This document shows positions 42,437-53,384 of a stretch of 64,000 nucleotides of DNA, piece by piece. The notes below the pieces were generated by a model. That model ran no database searches, was not told the origin of the DNA, and saw nothing but the letters and a program-made list of their open reading frames with translations. Origin of the DNA: Spiroplasma endosymbiont of Diplazon laetatorius (lineage in GTDB: Bacteria; Bacillota_I; Bacilli_A; Mycoplasmatales; Mycoplasmataceae); the NCBI RefSeq assembly GCF_964019625.1, contig NZ_OZ026458.1, forward strand, positions 558,001 to 622,000, written 5' to 3'. Positions within the stretch are counted from its first letter, which is position 1, and each line of letters begins with the position of its first letter. The position numbers were made by a program, and so were the translations under genes.

Positions 42437-43126
42437 TTAGTAATTAGGTATGAAATCAATAGATTTTACTTTTCGATAGGTATTTATATATTTTTTTGAT
42501 CCACTTGCATTTTTAAAGCTATATTTTCCATTATGTCTTACAATTAAGTTTCCTGAATCAGATCAAAAAGCTCCAACATTTATAAATGCCCATTTCGCAT
42601 AATTACCTGTTGAATGTTCGAAAACAAATGTTCCAGTTTGCTTTCCAATAAAGCCATAACCAGATCAATGATTACCAGTTATGTTTATACTATTTTGTTG
42701 TTTTTCTTCATTATCTGGTAATATATTGCTTTCAGGACCTTTTACATCTTTTAAAAAGGTAGTAAACTTTAAAGTTCTATCAAAAAAATTATATTCTCCA
42801 CCACTTGAAGCATAAATACCAATCTTTATATCAAATGTTATTTCAACTGATTTATAGTTTTTATAAATATATTCTAAGTCACCTATCTGATTAGAATATG
42901 TGTAAACATTTGTAGCTGTTAAAATTTTTTCACTTTTTGAACTTCACCTAGAATAGTCACCTTCTTTATTTTCAATGTTTGTTTCTTCTCAAATATTTGT
43001 GCTTTTAAATAATTTTGATGAAACTTGTTCATCACTATTTAAAGAATTTATATTTTGACTAGAGTGTGAAAATATAAATGTTGACATAAATAAACTTACA
43101 TTACATATATTTAATAATTTTGTCAT
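42437..43126 (-). CDS. secreted protein 1 of the paired ABC locus
   Basis: A 229-residue protein with a Sec signal (MTKLLNICNVSLFMSTFIFS then HSS) and no lipobox Cys, so it is probably released. The mature part is rich in Ser, Asn, Tyr, Trp and Gly and looks beta-rich; eight TGA codons are read as Trp. The C-terminal end SGSKKYINTYRKVKSIDF resembles the end of secreted protein 2 (AGSTHQCRTSSEINKIDF). AGAAGGAG precedes the ATG. Directly followed by its ABC ATPase (2-base gap). Bacteriocin-like, adhesin-like or toxin roles are all possible; nothing proves one. Confidence 0.75.
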
Positions 43127-43238
43127 AATAGTCTCCTTCTAATTAGCATAAAATTTTTAATAATTTATCTATTTAAAAGTACCTATGCTTGTGATTATAG
43201 CATAATTTTTTTTAACAATTATTTTTACCCAAGTTCTT

Positions 43239-43266
43239 AAAAAATCATATATAAATATGATTTTTT
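43239..43266. terminator. terminator after secreted protein 2
   Basis: AAAAAATCATAT (43239-43250) pairs with ATATGATTTTTT (43255-43266) around a 4-base loop. Confidence 0.85.
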
Positions 43267-43281
43267 AAAATTTATTTAGTT

Positions 43282-43839
43282 CTAACCTTTGAAATCAATC
43301 TTATTAATTTCAGAAGAGGTTCTACATTGATGTGTTGATCCAGCTGTTCTTGCATAAATGTATGAAACCAAAGTAATTCCTACAATTGCATTTACTGTAT
43401 CGTATTTTGCTGTAACTTTTAAAGTTATAGAAGATGTTTGATGTCCTCAACCTTTTCATGCATCATGTTGTTTATGAAATTTTCAAACTCTAATAGTAGA
43501 ATCTGATAAGTCCTCATTTTTTTGTAATTGTATTCTATTCATATTTAGTGGATCTTTATAAGTTCCAAAATCAAAATTACCTATAGCTGTTATTTCATTT
43601 CTTTTTGATAAAATAGTTTCTCACTCTAAGGAACTAGCTGATCAAGTTTCTGTTTCTGTATCTTCAACATCATGAGTTCCTGCTGGAGGAGTATTAATAT
43701 TATGTTTTAAAAACACTTTTTCTCATACACCATCAACCAAATAAGGTTGAATTGTATTTTCATTTATAGAACTAGAGGTTGTTCCTAAAAACGCAGAACC
43801 AAATAAAGATAATAAATTTAATTTTAAAAAATTTTTCAT
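43282..43839 (-). CDS. secreted protein 2 of the paired ABC locus
   Basis: A 185-residue protein with a signal peptide (MKNFLKLNLLSLFGSAFLG then TTSSS) and no lipobox. Six TGA-Trp codons. The mature part is rich in Thr, Ser, Trp and His. Its last 30 residues align with secreted protein 1 (YARTAGSTHQCRTSSEINKI, then DF), suggesting paralogues with divergent middles. GAAAGGAAAA precedes the ATG. It lies downstream of cassette-2 permease (52-base gap) and ends at a terminator, so each secreted protein adjoins one ABC pair. Confidence 0.75.
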
Positions 43840-43891
43840 AAATTTTCCTTTCTTTTAATTCGTTTAAAAAAATTAATCAAAAATTTAGATT

Positions 43892-44839
43892 CTATATTTT
43901 TATATCTTTATTTTTGAAAATACGAATTGAGAAATAATTTATCACTACAATCGATATCATTAATAAAATTAAAACTGTACTTTTAATTGCTCAAAGCACT
44001 TCTTTTAAAGTGGCTTGTTTAATAGTTACTTTATATTTACCATACTCATATTCTTCAATAAGATTGACATTTTCTGAACCAAAATTCATAACAGGTAACA
44101 ATAATGATTGAGGAGATATAAATTTAACATATTTCAACATTTTTATAGTTCCATCTGAAAGATCATAAACCAGATTTAAAATTCAAGTAGATAAAATTCA
44201 GAAAATAAATAATCCAAACACAACATTTAATAAAACACTCTTTTGATTAAACAAAATCGAGAAAATTATTAAAATAGAAACTAATAAAATTATAAATGTA
44301 ATAAATTGTAAAGAATACATAAACACAAATCCAATATATTGTTTTGAATCTTGTGCGAATGATGAAAATATAATTATTAAAATAAATGAAAAAGAGAAAA
44401 TTATTAGATTTATTATAAAAATTGTTAAAATTTTAGAAAAAATAACTTTAAATCTCGAAAAACTAAAACTCATTCAAATAGAGATTTGACCTTCATTTAA
44501 CTCTTTAATAATTATTTTATTAATAAGGTAAATATTTGCAATTAGAAAAATTGTAATTCCTGGAACACTATATATAGCTGTAGATAGAGAACTATATATA
44601 CTCCATGATATTATCCCATATGATCCATGACTACCATGTCCATTGTCAATTTCAGCATGTATTGAAGTTGGAGCAATATAAGGGAATTTTACAAAATCAT
44701 AATATTTAATTAATCCCATGCTAAGTAAGGCAAGCGTTACTAAAAAATAAAACACTGTAAAAAATATAATCATCGCTTTATTAATTGATAAGTGATTTCA
44801 TATAAGTTTATTTTTAACATTAAAATTAATTTTATTCAT
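43892..44839 (-). CDS. ABC-2 type permease, cassette 2
   Basis: A 315-residue membrane protein with six hydrophobic segments; the first extracellular loop carries a Gly/His-rich stretch (EIDNGHGSHGSYG). Its ATG overlaps the end of the ATPase gene by 8 bases, giving translational coupling. Several TGA-Trp codons. Sister of the cassette-1 permease by layout. Confidence 0.85.
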
Positions 44840-45560
44840 AATTAAACACCATTTCCTCTATTTGATTATTTGAAACCTTAAATGTTTCATTGAATTTTTT
44901 TTCTAAATCAATTTTGGGGCCTTCAACTAAATTAATAACTTCAACCATTTTTCCTTCTTTTAAAAGAACTACTCTATCACAAAGCTTTTCTATTTCTTGA
45001 AATATATGAGAACACAAGATTATTGTTGTTCCCTGTTTTTTTAGTTCAAGCATTAAAATGTTAAATTTGTTTTGCATAATTGGATCTAAACCACTAGTTG
45101 GTTCATCTAAAATTAAAATTTTTGGTTTTGACATAAGCGAACAAATAATAGAAACCTTTTGTTTATTACCTTTAGATAAAAGTTTAATCTTTTTATTTAA
45201 ATCTAGTTCAAAAAGCTTTATTAAGTTACTTAAAAAAGAATCATCTACATTTTCATTAAGATTTTTATAAATTTTAATGAAATCTTTAACTTTCATATTT
45301 TCATATAATTTTATTTCACCAGCGATAAATCCAACACTATTCATAACTTTTTCTGCTTCTAATCACGGATTAAAACCATTAATGATAATGTCTCCTTTTG
45401 TTGATTTAATAAAACCCATTATTTGACTTATTAATGTTGTTTTACCAGCACCATTTGGTCCAAGAACACCAAATATTTCGCCTTTTTCAATTGTTAATGT
45501 TATATCTTCATTAGCAAGATAACTTCCATATATTTTTGAAATATTATTTATTTTAATCAT
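44832..45560 (-). CDS. ABC ATPase, cassette 2 (BcrA/CcmA-like)
   Basis: A 242-residue ATPase: Walker A GPNGAGKTT, signature LSKGNKQK, Walker B LILDEPTSGLD, and CSHIFQEIEKLCD as the H-loop region. One TGA-Trp. AAGGAAG precedes the ATG at 45560. It is the first gene of the cassette; the 190 bases upstream hold a long TTTTACATAAAAA hairpin near 45692-45721 that may be regulatory. Confidence 0.92.
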
Positions 45561-45732
45561 TTATATACTTCCTTAATATTTAATTTTTTTAAAACAAACA
45601 ATATATTTATTAAAAAATTATTACAATAATTTAAATAAATATTATTTATGTTAACATAGTTAGTTAGCAGTCATAATTTTTATAAAACACCTTTTACATA
45701 AAAAAATATTTTTATGTAAAATAGAAAATTAA

Positions 45733-45753
45733 AAAAAGACCAAAAGGTCTTTT
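45733..45753 (-). terminator. terminator
   Basis: AAAAAGACC (45733-45741) pairs with GGTCTTTT (45746-45753). It follows the stop of the flavodoxin-fold reductase gene (minus strand). Confidence 0.8.
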
Positions 45754-45754
45754 A

Positions 45755-46342
45755 TTAAATATTAAATGTTGAGAATTGTTTTGTCATTCTTTTTAAGAAT
45801 GCTTGACGCTCTTCTAGAGTTGATTTACCAAGACTTTTGTAAGTTTCGATAATTGGGTTATATAGACCTAATTTTCTCATTACTTGAGCTGTTAAAGCTT
45901 CATTATTTCTCTTTGTTTGGTTTGTTGCAATTTCTCACATATCTCCAAGCGCTGTTTCTATAATGAAAGTTTTTTCAACATTGATTGAAGGTTTTCAATC
46001 AACTGGGTTTTCACCATCTTTTATTAAAGTTCCGATAAATACTCTATCAAAGAATCCTTTTAAAATTGCTGGCATTTCAAAAAATACTATTGGATAAATA
46101 AATATTATTTGTTCACAATCATTTTTCAATACATCAATGAAATGTTCCAAGTTTGGATCATATTCAGCATAACCAAATGCTTCAAATTCTTCTTTACTAA
46201 TAACTGGATTGAAATGCATTTTGTTTAAATCTCAAATTTCATATTCCTTATTTGCTATTTTTAGCCCTTCTACAACAGAATCAGCTATTGCATGGTTGAA
46301 ACTAGTTGGTTTGGGATTTGCTATTACTACAATTGTTTTCAT
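45755..46342 (-). CDS. flavodoxin-fold NAD(P)H-dependent oxidoreductase
   Basis: A 195-residue protein of the NQO1/MdaB/KefF family. The N terminus VVIANPKPTSFNHAIADSV is the FMN-binding loop, and IIFIYPIVFFEMPAILKGFFDRVF is the second conserved block, with the G-F-F-D-R-V motif. It reduces quinones or similar with NAD(P)H. Two TGA-Trp codons. AGGGGG lies before the ATG at 46342. Single-gene unit with terminators on both sides. Confidence 0.88.
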
Positions 46343-46395
46343 AAAAAATTATATCCCCCTTACTTCTATATATAATACACTTTTTAGTGAAATAA

Positions 46396-46419
46396 AAAAA
46401 GTAGGTTAACCTACTTTTT
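46396..46419 (-). terminator. terminator of the large surface-protein operon
   Basis: AAAAAGTAGG, TTAA and CCTACTTTTT form a perfect palindrome; the stop codon of the surface protein (46411-46413) lies inside it. Confidence 0.85.
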
Positions 46420-49036
46420 CACAGATTTTTTAACGTTTTGAAGTCTTGATTCTAACTGTGGATCTTTTTTATTACTTGGTTTTTTTGAACCTAGTTTTTT
46501 ATCATCTCAGTTATTTAAAACTGGATCCATGTCTTCTACTCTTCCTTCGTTAATTCAAACGTATTTTGATTCATAATCAGGATCATTTAGTTTATCTAAG
46601 TTGTATTCTAATTCTCTTTCGAATAGTCCACTTCTTACAATACCTTTATCTTTTTTAAGTTTTGCTGTTTCAGTTTTTTTAGCTTTTGAAACTGCATGTT
46701 TATCAGCTGCAATAGCTGCATATCTTGGTTGACGTTTTTGGAATTCACTTCTGAAGAATTTTCATCAAATGAAGTATCCACCAACTGATAATAACAATAC
46801 CAATAACACTACTAATAAAATAATAATTCATAGTGGCATTTGTTTTGGAATTGAAACTTGTAATGCAACTTTGTCAGAAGTTAAACTTGTTCCTCTAACT
46901 GTTTGACCAGAAAGTTGAACATTAACCACTTCTCCTGCTCCATTACCAGTAATTGTTAATTTACCAGTTTCTTTGTCATAAGATTGTGAGTATGATGAAA
47001 TTTGAGCTGTTTCACCATCTTTAAAAGTAGCTGATTGAATTTGAACTGTATTAAATAATTTATAGTTATCAACTTGGAAAGTTTTTGACTTTTCATTTCT
47101 AATATTTAAAGATCCATTAAATCCTTTTGCAGATATTTTGTTTTCTAAAACATTAACTGTTAACTTAGTTTTTAAGTCAAAGTTAGCATCTTTTATAGAA
47201 ATTGTTTGTCTACCAGCTTTTTTAAATGTAACTGATAATTGTTTACCAGTAATAGTTCCTTCATAGTTAGCGTTTTCAATTGTTCCTTTTGGAGTCTCAA
47301 CACCTTCTAAATCATAAACTACTGTTTCACCAACAAATGCTCCATCATTAAATGATGTATCTTTTAATGATGCTGTAACTTCTGGTAATTTTAAGTTTGT
47401 AAATGTAACATTAATTGATTTTTGAATTTGAGTTGGAATATTTAAACCATCTTTTGACTTAATGCTAAATGTAGCACTAGTTGAATTAGTTAAATCAATT
47501 GAAACTGGAGGATTTACAACTTCTAAGTTTGGTCCAATTTTTTTGTTAACATCATTTACTATTTCATTAATTTTGTTTGTATCAGTAATGTTTGTTTGAG
47601 AAACTTGAGTTGCAACTGAAACTGATAAGTTTTCAGGTACTTGTGAGTTATATCTTGAAATATTAACTTTTAAATCTTGTTTAAATGGTCCTGAAACAGT
47701 AATTGTTTTTTCTTTGTATCAATCACTTGTTGAGTTTCCATATTGTAAACTTTTAAAGTCATTTTCTGAAAACTTAACATATGTGTAAGCTTCATTTAAA
47801 GTTAAACCACTTGCGTTTTTAACAACAGCTTCAATGATTTGTTTTTTAGCATCCCCATAACTGTTTACATTTTGATCAAAAGCAATTTTTCATTTCTTGA
47901 CTTGAAAGAGTTGCATAGTCTCTTACAAGAGAAACTTTTTGGTGATCATCACTTATGTAGTAAGTTTTGTTTCCTGCTTGAATAGCAGTTGTGTTTGCTA
48001 AGTTTAAATTAGATATTTGTTTTTCTGGATCAACCATGTTAATTACATCACCATTAAATAATGGTTTTGTGTAATCAGCAACACCAGCATCTGATGTTAA
48101 TTTTAAATTTGTTCCATCAAAATCTATATCTGATATATTTTTAACTCCACTAACTTCTGAATAAGGTTTTCCATCCAATGTTAAAGATGTGGTCATGTCG
48201 TCAGGAGATACTTTATATATTCTATTTCCATCAGCCATCAATATGTCTCCATCTTGTGCCAAAGCTACAGAGTTAACATTTGGTAAACTAACAGTTTCAA
48301 CCAAAGCGTTGGTAGCATTTCCTTTAACAAAAACTAAATTATCTTTTTGTTGAGGTTTTTGAATTAAAATATTTTCCCCATCATATTGAATAATTGATTT
48401 TGCAGTTTTACCGTTGAAAATTTTATCAGCATTTGAAAGTTTTTTAATTTCCTTAGTTATACTTCCAACGTTATAAATATTTGCACTTGTAGATGTACCA
48501 ATTATATAATTTCCTGTTTTATAATCAAACAATGAATTAGTTGCTGTTCCATCAAACCCAACTTCTACAACTTGATTCATTTCGCTATCAAATTTTATTT
48601 CAGAAATATTAGATGAGTTTAACTTATCGCTTAAATCAGATTTAAATAATGTTGATATTTTAGCTGTATATGCTTCGGTAAAATATAAATTATTTTCTTT
48701 TACAAAAATTTGATTATATTTTTGATTATTATCCATATTTGTAATGAATGGCTTTCAAACTAAATCACCATTTTCGTTTGGTGCTTGTACCAAAATTTGT
48801 CCATTTTTAATATCTGTTTTAATTAGATAGTCAAAGTCACTTCCATCCATTTTCCCTGCATAAACAGCAAATGCATCACCTTCAGCAATTTGTCCATCTA
48901 AATAGTTAGATGTACCTCATTTTTCAGATTCAGCAGTTGGAAGAACTGAGTTTTCTTGAACACTAAATGCAGAAACACTTAAAGTAACAGGTACAGATAT
49001 ACTTAATGTTCCTAAAATTGTTAATAATTTTTTCAT
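46411..49036 (-). pseudogene. large surface protein B with a one-base frameshift
   Basis: The gene encodes about 875 residues: signal peptide (MKKLLTILGTLSISVPVTLS then VSAFS), a beta-rich extracellular region with repeated Ig-like VTF..AG..I modules in the second half, a single transmembrane helix (IIILLVVLLVLLLSVGGYF) and a basic cytoplasmic tail. The frame shifts at the T5 run 47886-47890: removing one base joins QEMKIAFDQNVNSYGDAKKQ in frame, whereas as written it stops 12 codons later. Without correction a 391-residue secreted fragment with no anchor is made. Could be phase variation, decay or a homopolymer sequencing error. GGGAGG precedes the ATG, 23 bases after surface protein A. Confidence 0.8.
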
Positions 49037-49058
49037 ATAAAATTATCCTCCCTTATAC

Positions 49059-51904
49059 TTATTTTTTAGTTTTTTCTTCTCTACGTTTAGCTTGTGCAAT
49101 TTTTGCAGCTTCTTTACCAACAGCTGATTTATAGAATCGTTTACGTGAAATGAATCAAGCTGACATGATTAGAAGTATGAAGATTGATAATCCTCCAAAT
49201 GCAAGAATTGGTGTCACTCATCTTGGTAATGAAGATGGTTTTTTAAGACCATAAATTGTAATTTCAATTGTTGTATAGTTATAACCTTGTTTGTTACTGC
49301 TTTCAACAGCAGTAGATGCACCATCCACAGCAAAAGCTCTATCAAATAATCTAACAGTTATTTTAGATGATATTTGTTCAAATGAATAATAGTTATTACT
49401 ATTTATGTTTATCAATTGTAATCCTAAAGCAGGATCTAAAGAAAGATGTTTATTTAATCTGTTTTGGATTTTAATTCTGTTTTCTAAAGTGTTTTCAGTT
49501 GTTAAACCAATACCATTAAATTGTAATTTTGAAACACCTTTTGCTTTTTCATTTAAATCCAATTTATTTTTTTCATTTAAAATTGATCCAGCTGCTGTAG
49601 ATTCCCCATCAATTGTTGTTTTACTTAAATCAACATTTATTACAAGTTTAGGTAATTCTACATAAGTTTGTTTATTTTCTTCAGAACCATTTTCTACATA
49701 GAAATAGTCACTGTCAGGACCTTTTTTAGGTTGAATTTTAATTCCATTTAAAACAACTTGTGTTTTTCCAGTTTCTTCATTAAATGTTGAAATAGAGTTT
49801 GCACCAAATAACCCTCAACCACTGTTGAAGTTATCTGCTTTTGCACCATTTTGTCAGTTATTAATTTCTCACTCTGTGCTTTCAAGTTCTTTTCACATTA
49901 CTTCATTTTGGAAACCATTTATTTTTTCTAAACTGTTTTGTACTTGGTTATAAACTCAACCTATAACACTATTAAAGTCATCATATTTGTTTAGTTCATA
50001 TCCATCTTCTCAAACTTTAAATTGAGAATTTTGGTTTGCTAATTCACTTAAATTAAATCTGTTTTTGTAATCAGCAATAACAGTTTGTCTTTTAGCACCT
50101 CTAAATCTTGAAGTTGGTGTATCACCAGCTTCAATAACAAATTCTCCAGAAGCTTGAATTTTACCAAATTTATTCTCAGGAATTAATTTGTTTCTTTCAG
50201 ATTCTTCTAAATAGATTTTGTAATCTCCATCTTCTGATTCTTCAAACATTTTTGTTACTTTTTGATCTTTTGATAATTGTCCAGTTTTTAATCCTGATTC
50301 AAGTTTTTCAATCATATCTTTTTCATATTGTTCAGATCCATTTAAAGGATAATCTGGTTTATATGTTAAGTCATTTGTATTTATAGTTGATAAATTTAAT
50401 TTTTCAAAAATAGAACCTATATAAGAATTAACATTTTTTTCACTATCAGTAAATATATATTTCAATTGATCATCGGAATAAATTATACTATTTCTTGCTA
50501 TTGTATAAATCGGATCTTCTCTTTGCCCTATAACAGAAGTGTCAACAAACAATATTTTTCTAGCTTGTCCACCTAAAGAAATATCTTTAGCTATTGTATA
50601 AGAATATTGATAAACGGAGTTAGATGTTGTAACAACCAAGTTGTAGTTTTGATTTATATTGTCAGAGTAAGAATAAAACCCATTTACTGTGTTATCTTCT
50701 TTTTTATTATTTTTACTTTCAGAAAATGTTTGAGGATTTAAACTAAATAAAGGAATTAATGTCTTTTTGTCCGCTCCACCAACATAATAAACTGATGAAT
50801 TTTGCGCATTACTAATTTCATGAGCGGCCACAATTGTATATTGGTAATCACTATCTTGGTGATCAGTGTTTGTAATATAATCAATAACAAGATTTTCAGC
50901 ACCACTTAAATGATTAACTGATGGTTCAATTTTTTGACCTTCAACTCCAGGTTTGAAACCTTCGTTACTTAATCCATATGAATTAAAACCACTTCCATCA
51001 TTAAAATTTACAGTAGGAATATTATCGTTACCTAAAGTAAATTCAACACTATTAAGATTACCTTCTGATTTAATTGAATAAATATAAGAAGGCTCTATTT
51101 TTCTCAAGATGTTAAGTTATTAAATTTACCATCATTCCCTACTTTATCCGATAAGTCATATTGAGCAACAGAAAGAGATGAACCTGATGAGTCATTTTGA
51201 TATAACATGTATAATTGATTGTCATTTTTATTACCTAGAATTCTTGTTGAAGAATAAATTTTAGAAACTTTATAAAAATCGTTAGGAACTTTTATAGAAG
51301 CACCATTAACAGTTTCCCCGGTTGAAAAGTCCATAAAATTTATTTTCACTTCAGCATGAGCATTCTCAGAACCATCTATACCACTCATATATGCCATATA
51401 ATTATTTTTTGATGTAAGACCAATAGAACTTTGGTATGTGCTTAAAAAAGATGTTGTATAAGAGTTGTAGTTTGCGTCACCACTATATAGGTCACCTGCA
51501 AGTACTTTTTCACCTATGTTATTTTCATTTTTTATAACAGCATTAACACCACTCCCATTAGAAGAAATGTTATAAATAATATCTTTTGCAGAATCAGTTC
51601 CATCATTGTATTTATAAGTAGCTACAATGCTTGTTGCAACTTTATTATTAGCCTGACCACCATCGATGTTGAATGTTTTTGCTTTACCTATTCCGTAATT
51701 TTTATTACTCATAGCAGATAGTTTGTTTTTACCTTCTTCTTGACTTTCTCCTTTATCAAATAAGTCAAAAATTCTATCTTCATCAACACCTTCTAAAGAA
51801 GCTGCTCTTGATCCTAAATCAAAAACACCAGTTTGTTCTGCCATTAAAGCAACTGGTTGTGCACCTACTGTAATTCCTCCTAATAAAGCCAATAATGTTT
51901 TCAT
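49059..51904 (-). pseudogene. large surface protein A with a one-base frameshift
   Basis: A gene for about 949 residues: signal peptide (MKTLLALLGGITVGAQPVAL), a long Asn/Ser/Asp-rich extracellular part, one transmembrane helix near the C terminus (VTPILAFGGLSIFILLIM then SAWF) and a tail of Lys/Arg (KRREEKTKK). At the T5 run 51098-51102 the frame changes: adding one base joins LTSWEKIEPSYIYSIK, but as written translation ends at a TAG at 51095-51097. Same layout as the downstream gene (46411-49036), so the two are probably partners or paralogues. AAAAGGGG precedes the ATG. The lesion type matches that of its neighbour. Confidence 0.8.
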
Positions 51905-52073
51905 GTTTATTTACCCCTTTTCTTAGTTAAGTTTTGTTTGTTTTAAATTTATCTATTTATTTGTATGCCAATTTGCATACAATATAAACTTATTATAGAG
52001 AATATTGGGTAAAAAACATAGTGAAAAAGTAAATATTTTTACTTTTTATAAAAAAACATTATTTTTAAATAAA

Positions 52074-52102
52074 AAATACCTTTTAAAAAATAAAAGGTAT
52101 TT
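52074..52102 (-). terminator. terminator
   Basis: AAATACCTTTT (52074-52084) pairs with AAAAGGTATTT (52092-52102); TTTTTTATTT follows on the minus strand. It ends the 52121-52627 gene. Confidence 0.8.
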
Positions 52103-52120
52103 CATAAATTTTTAAGTTAA

Positions 52121-52627
52121 TTACTTTTCATAATTATCAACATTTGTTTTTGCAAAAAATAAACCAAACAAGCTTCCCACAGATAGAAGTGTTCCATTTA
52201 AACCTACAAAAACAATTAATAAACCTAACAATAAATTAGATAATGCATCTCCATCATTTTTAGCATTTGTAATAATGATTGGCAATAAAAAGATAACAAA
52301 TAAAATAACTCCAATAGATAACCCTAAAATATATCCTATTTTTTGTTTATAAGCTTTTCTTGAGTTTATTAAAACTAAATCAAAGATTAATAAACCATAA
52401 GATATTAAACAAATAATAAGAACTGCTCATCCAATTGCAGATATACTTGTAAGACTTGAATCTGTTACATCTTTAAGCCATTCTCCTCATCTTGCAATCA
52501 TTTCATATCCCTTATTTACCAAACCTTTTAAATTAATCATTAAAATCGAAATTATCATGATCGGCATTAGAGTTGTTAATAATAAATAACAACCTACTTG
52601 TGAAATTGTTTTTGAAAACCTTATCAT
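52121..52627 (-). CDS. four-helix membrane protein under a structured leader
   Basis: A 168-residue protein with hydrophobic segments at about residues 11-31, 62-86, 97-117 and 129-152. No catalytic motif seen; two or three TGA-Trp codons. GGAGGAAAA lies about 10 bases before the ATG at 52627. Its leader carries a strong terminator and a long-range helix (see 52661-52935), so its expression is probably controlled by premature termination. Transporter subunit, channel or holin-like roles cannot be separated. Confidence 0.75.
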
Positions 52628-52660
52628 AAAAGTATTTTCCTCCTATTAATTTCTTAATGT

Positions 52661-52935
52661 GTACCTAGAGCAACTAAAATGATTATATTCTTTTGGTAAA
52701 AAAAGACAAAAAAAAAGCCCAGAGCGAACTCTGGACTAAAACTATTTAAGGGTAAAATAATTTTAAATTTAACAACTTGAATTGTTCTAGGTACTTATTT
52801 GCTTTTTTCAAAGCACTTTACAAGTAGCATTAACTTGTAGTTTCCTGATCCCACCCTTACACCCTTTAATTTCAAATAACTTTGAAAGTAACTGGAAACT
52901 TGGAGATTTTATAACAATTTATACATTGATAAAAA
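52661..52935 (-). ncRNA. structured attenuator leader (riboswitch-like)
   Basis: Upstream of the 52121 gene a likely minus-strand transcript starts near 52925 after TTGGTT and TGTTAT boxes spaced 17. Its RNA can form AGTTTCC/GGAAACT, TTTCAAA/TTTGAAA, ACAAGT/ACTTGT and TGCTTT/AAAGCA stems plus an AAGGGT/ACCCTT pairing. Then comes a terminator (52708-52735). GTACCTAGAGCAA (52661-52673) and TTGTTCTAGGTAC (52782-52794) match at 12 of 13 positions and would clamp around that terminator next to the ribosome site. This is the layout of a regulatory leader. No known riboswitch consensus was recognised. Confidence 0.55.
52708..52735 (-). terminator. attenuator terminator
   Basis: On the minus strand GTCCAGAG pairs with CTCTGGGC around a TTCG loop and is followed by nine T. 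It lies about 80 bases before the start of the 52121-52627 gene, so it acts within the leader. Confidence 0.85.
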
Positions 52936-53126
52936 CCAATACCTTTAATAGACTAATTATTTTTTTATTCCCTGTTTTTTATAACTTTGAAATACGATTG
53001 ATTTCGTAAGTTGATTTATAACCGCTTACATTTGTTATTATGAATTCTTTAAAAAAATATTCAATTGAAATAACTCAATGTAAAATGGTTTTTATGATTT
53101 AATAATTATTTTAGGTTAAAAATTAT

Positions 53127-53155
53127 TTGTATTTTTTTCATTTTTTTGATATATT
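53127..53155 (+). promoter_or_regulatory. promoter of the plus-strand structured RNA
   Basis: TTGTAT (53127-53132), 17 bases, TATATT (53150-53155). A start about seven bases later (near 53162) coincides with the first base of the first hairpin of the RNA. Confidence 0.6.
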
Positions 53156-53159
53156 TAAC

Positions 53160-53337
53160 TTATCTCTTACTTCTTTAAAAGAGAAGTTTGAGATGTTGTT
53201 GTAAGCCCTCCCAAGTTTATAATGACTCAGGGATTTACAACGATTATTCAATTCATTTAAAACTATTCATCTGAACGTATTTAATACATCTATTTATGAA
53301 TAGCGAAAACGATAATCAAGTAAATCCCTTTTTTTGT
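53160..53337 (+). ncRNA. structured RNA of about 175 nt, unassigned
   Basis: No ORF. Hairpin A pairs ATCTC-TT-ACTTCT (53162-53174) with AGAAGT-TT-GAGAT (53182-53194). Hairpin B pairs GTTGTAA-CCCT (53198-53209) with AGGG-TTTACAAC (53229-53241). Arm C pairs GGGATTTAC (53230-53238) with GTAAATCCC (53320-53328), followed by T7. It encloses GATTAT/ATAATC and a perfect CTATTCAT/ATGAATAG stem. B and C share AGGGATTTAC and exclude each other. It may be a free small RNA or an attenuator; no plus-strand gene lies directly downstream, which favours a free RNA. No known family recognised. Confidence 0.6.
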
Positions 53338-53384
53338 ATAATTTCTAAATAAAGCTTTAGCTTTAAAAGGCTACTTATCTATAT

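Noticed and set aside
53160-53337. tracrRNA or CRISPR array
   Set aside because: No repeated spacer-repeat units and no cas genes in the window.
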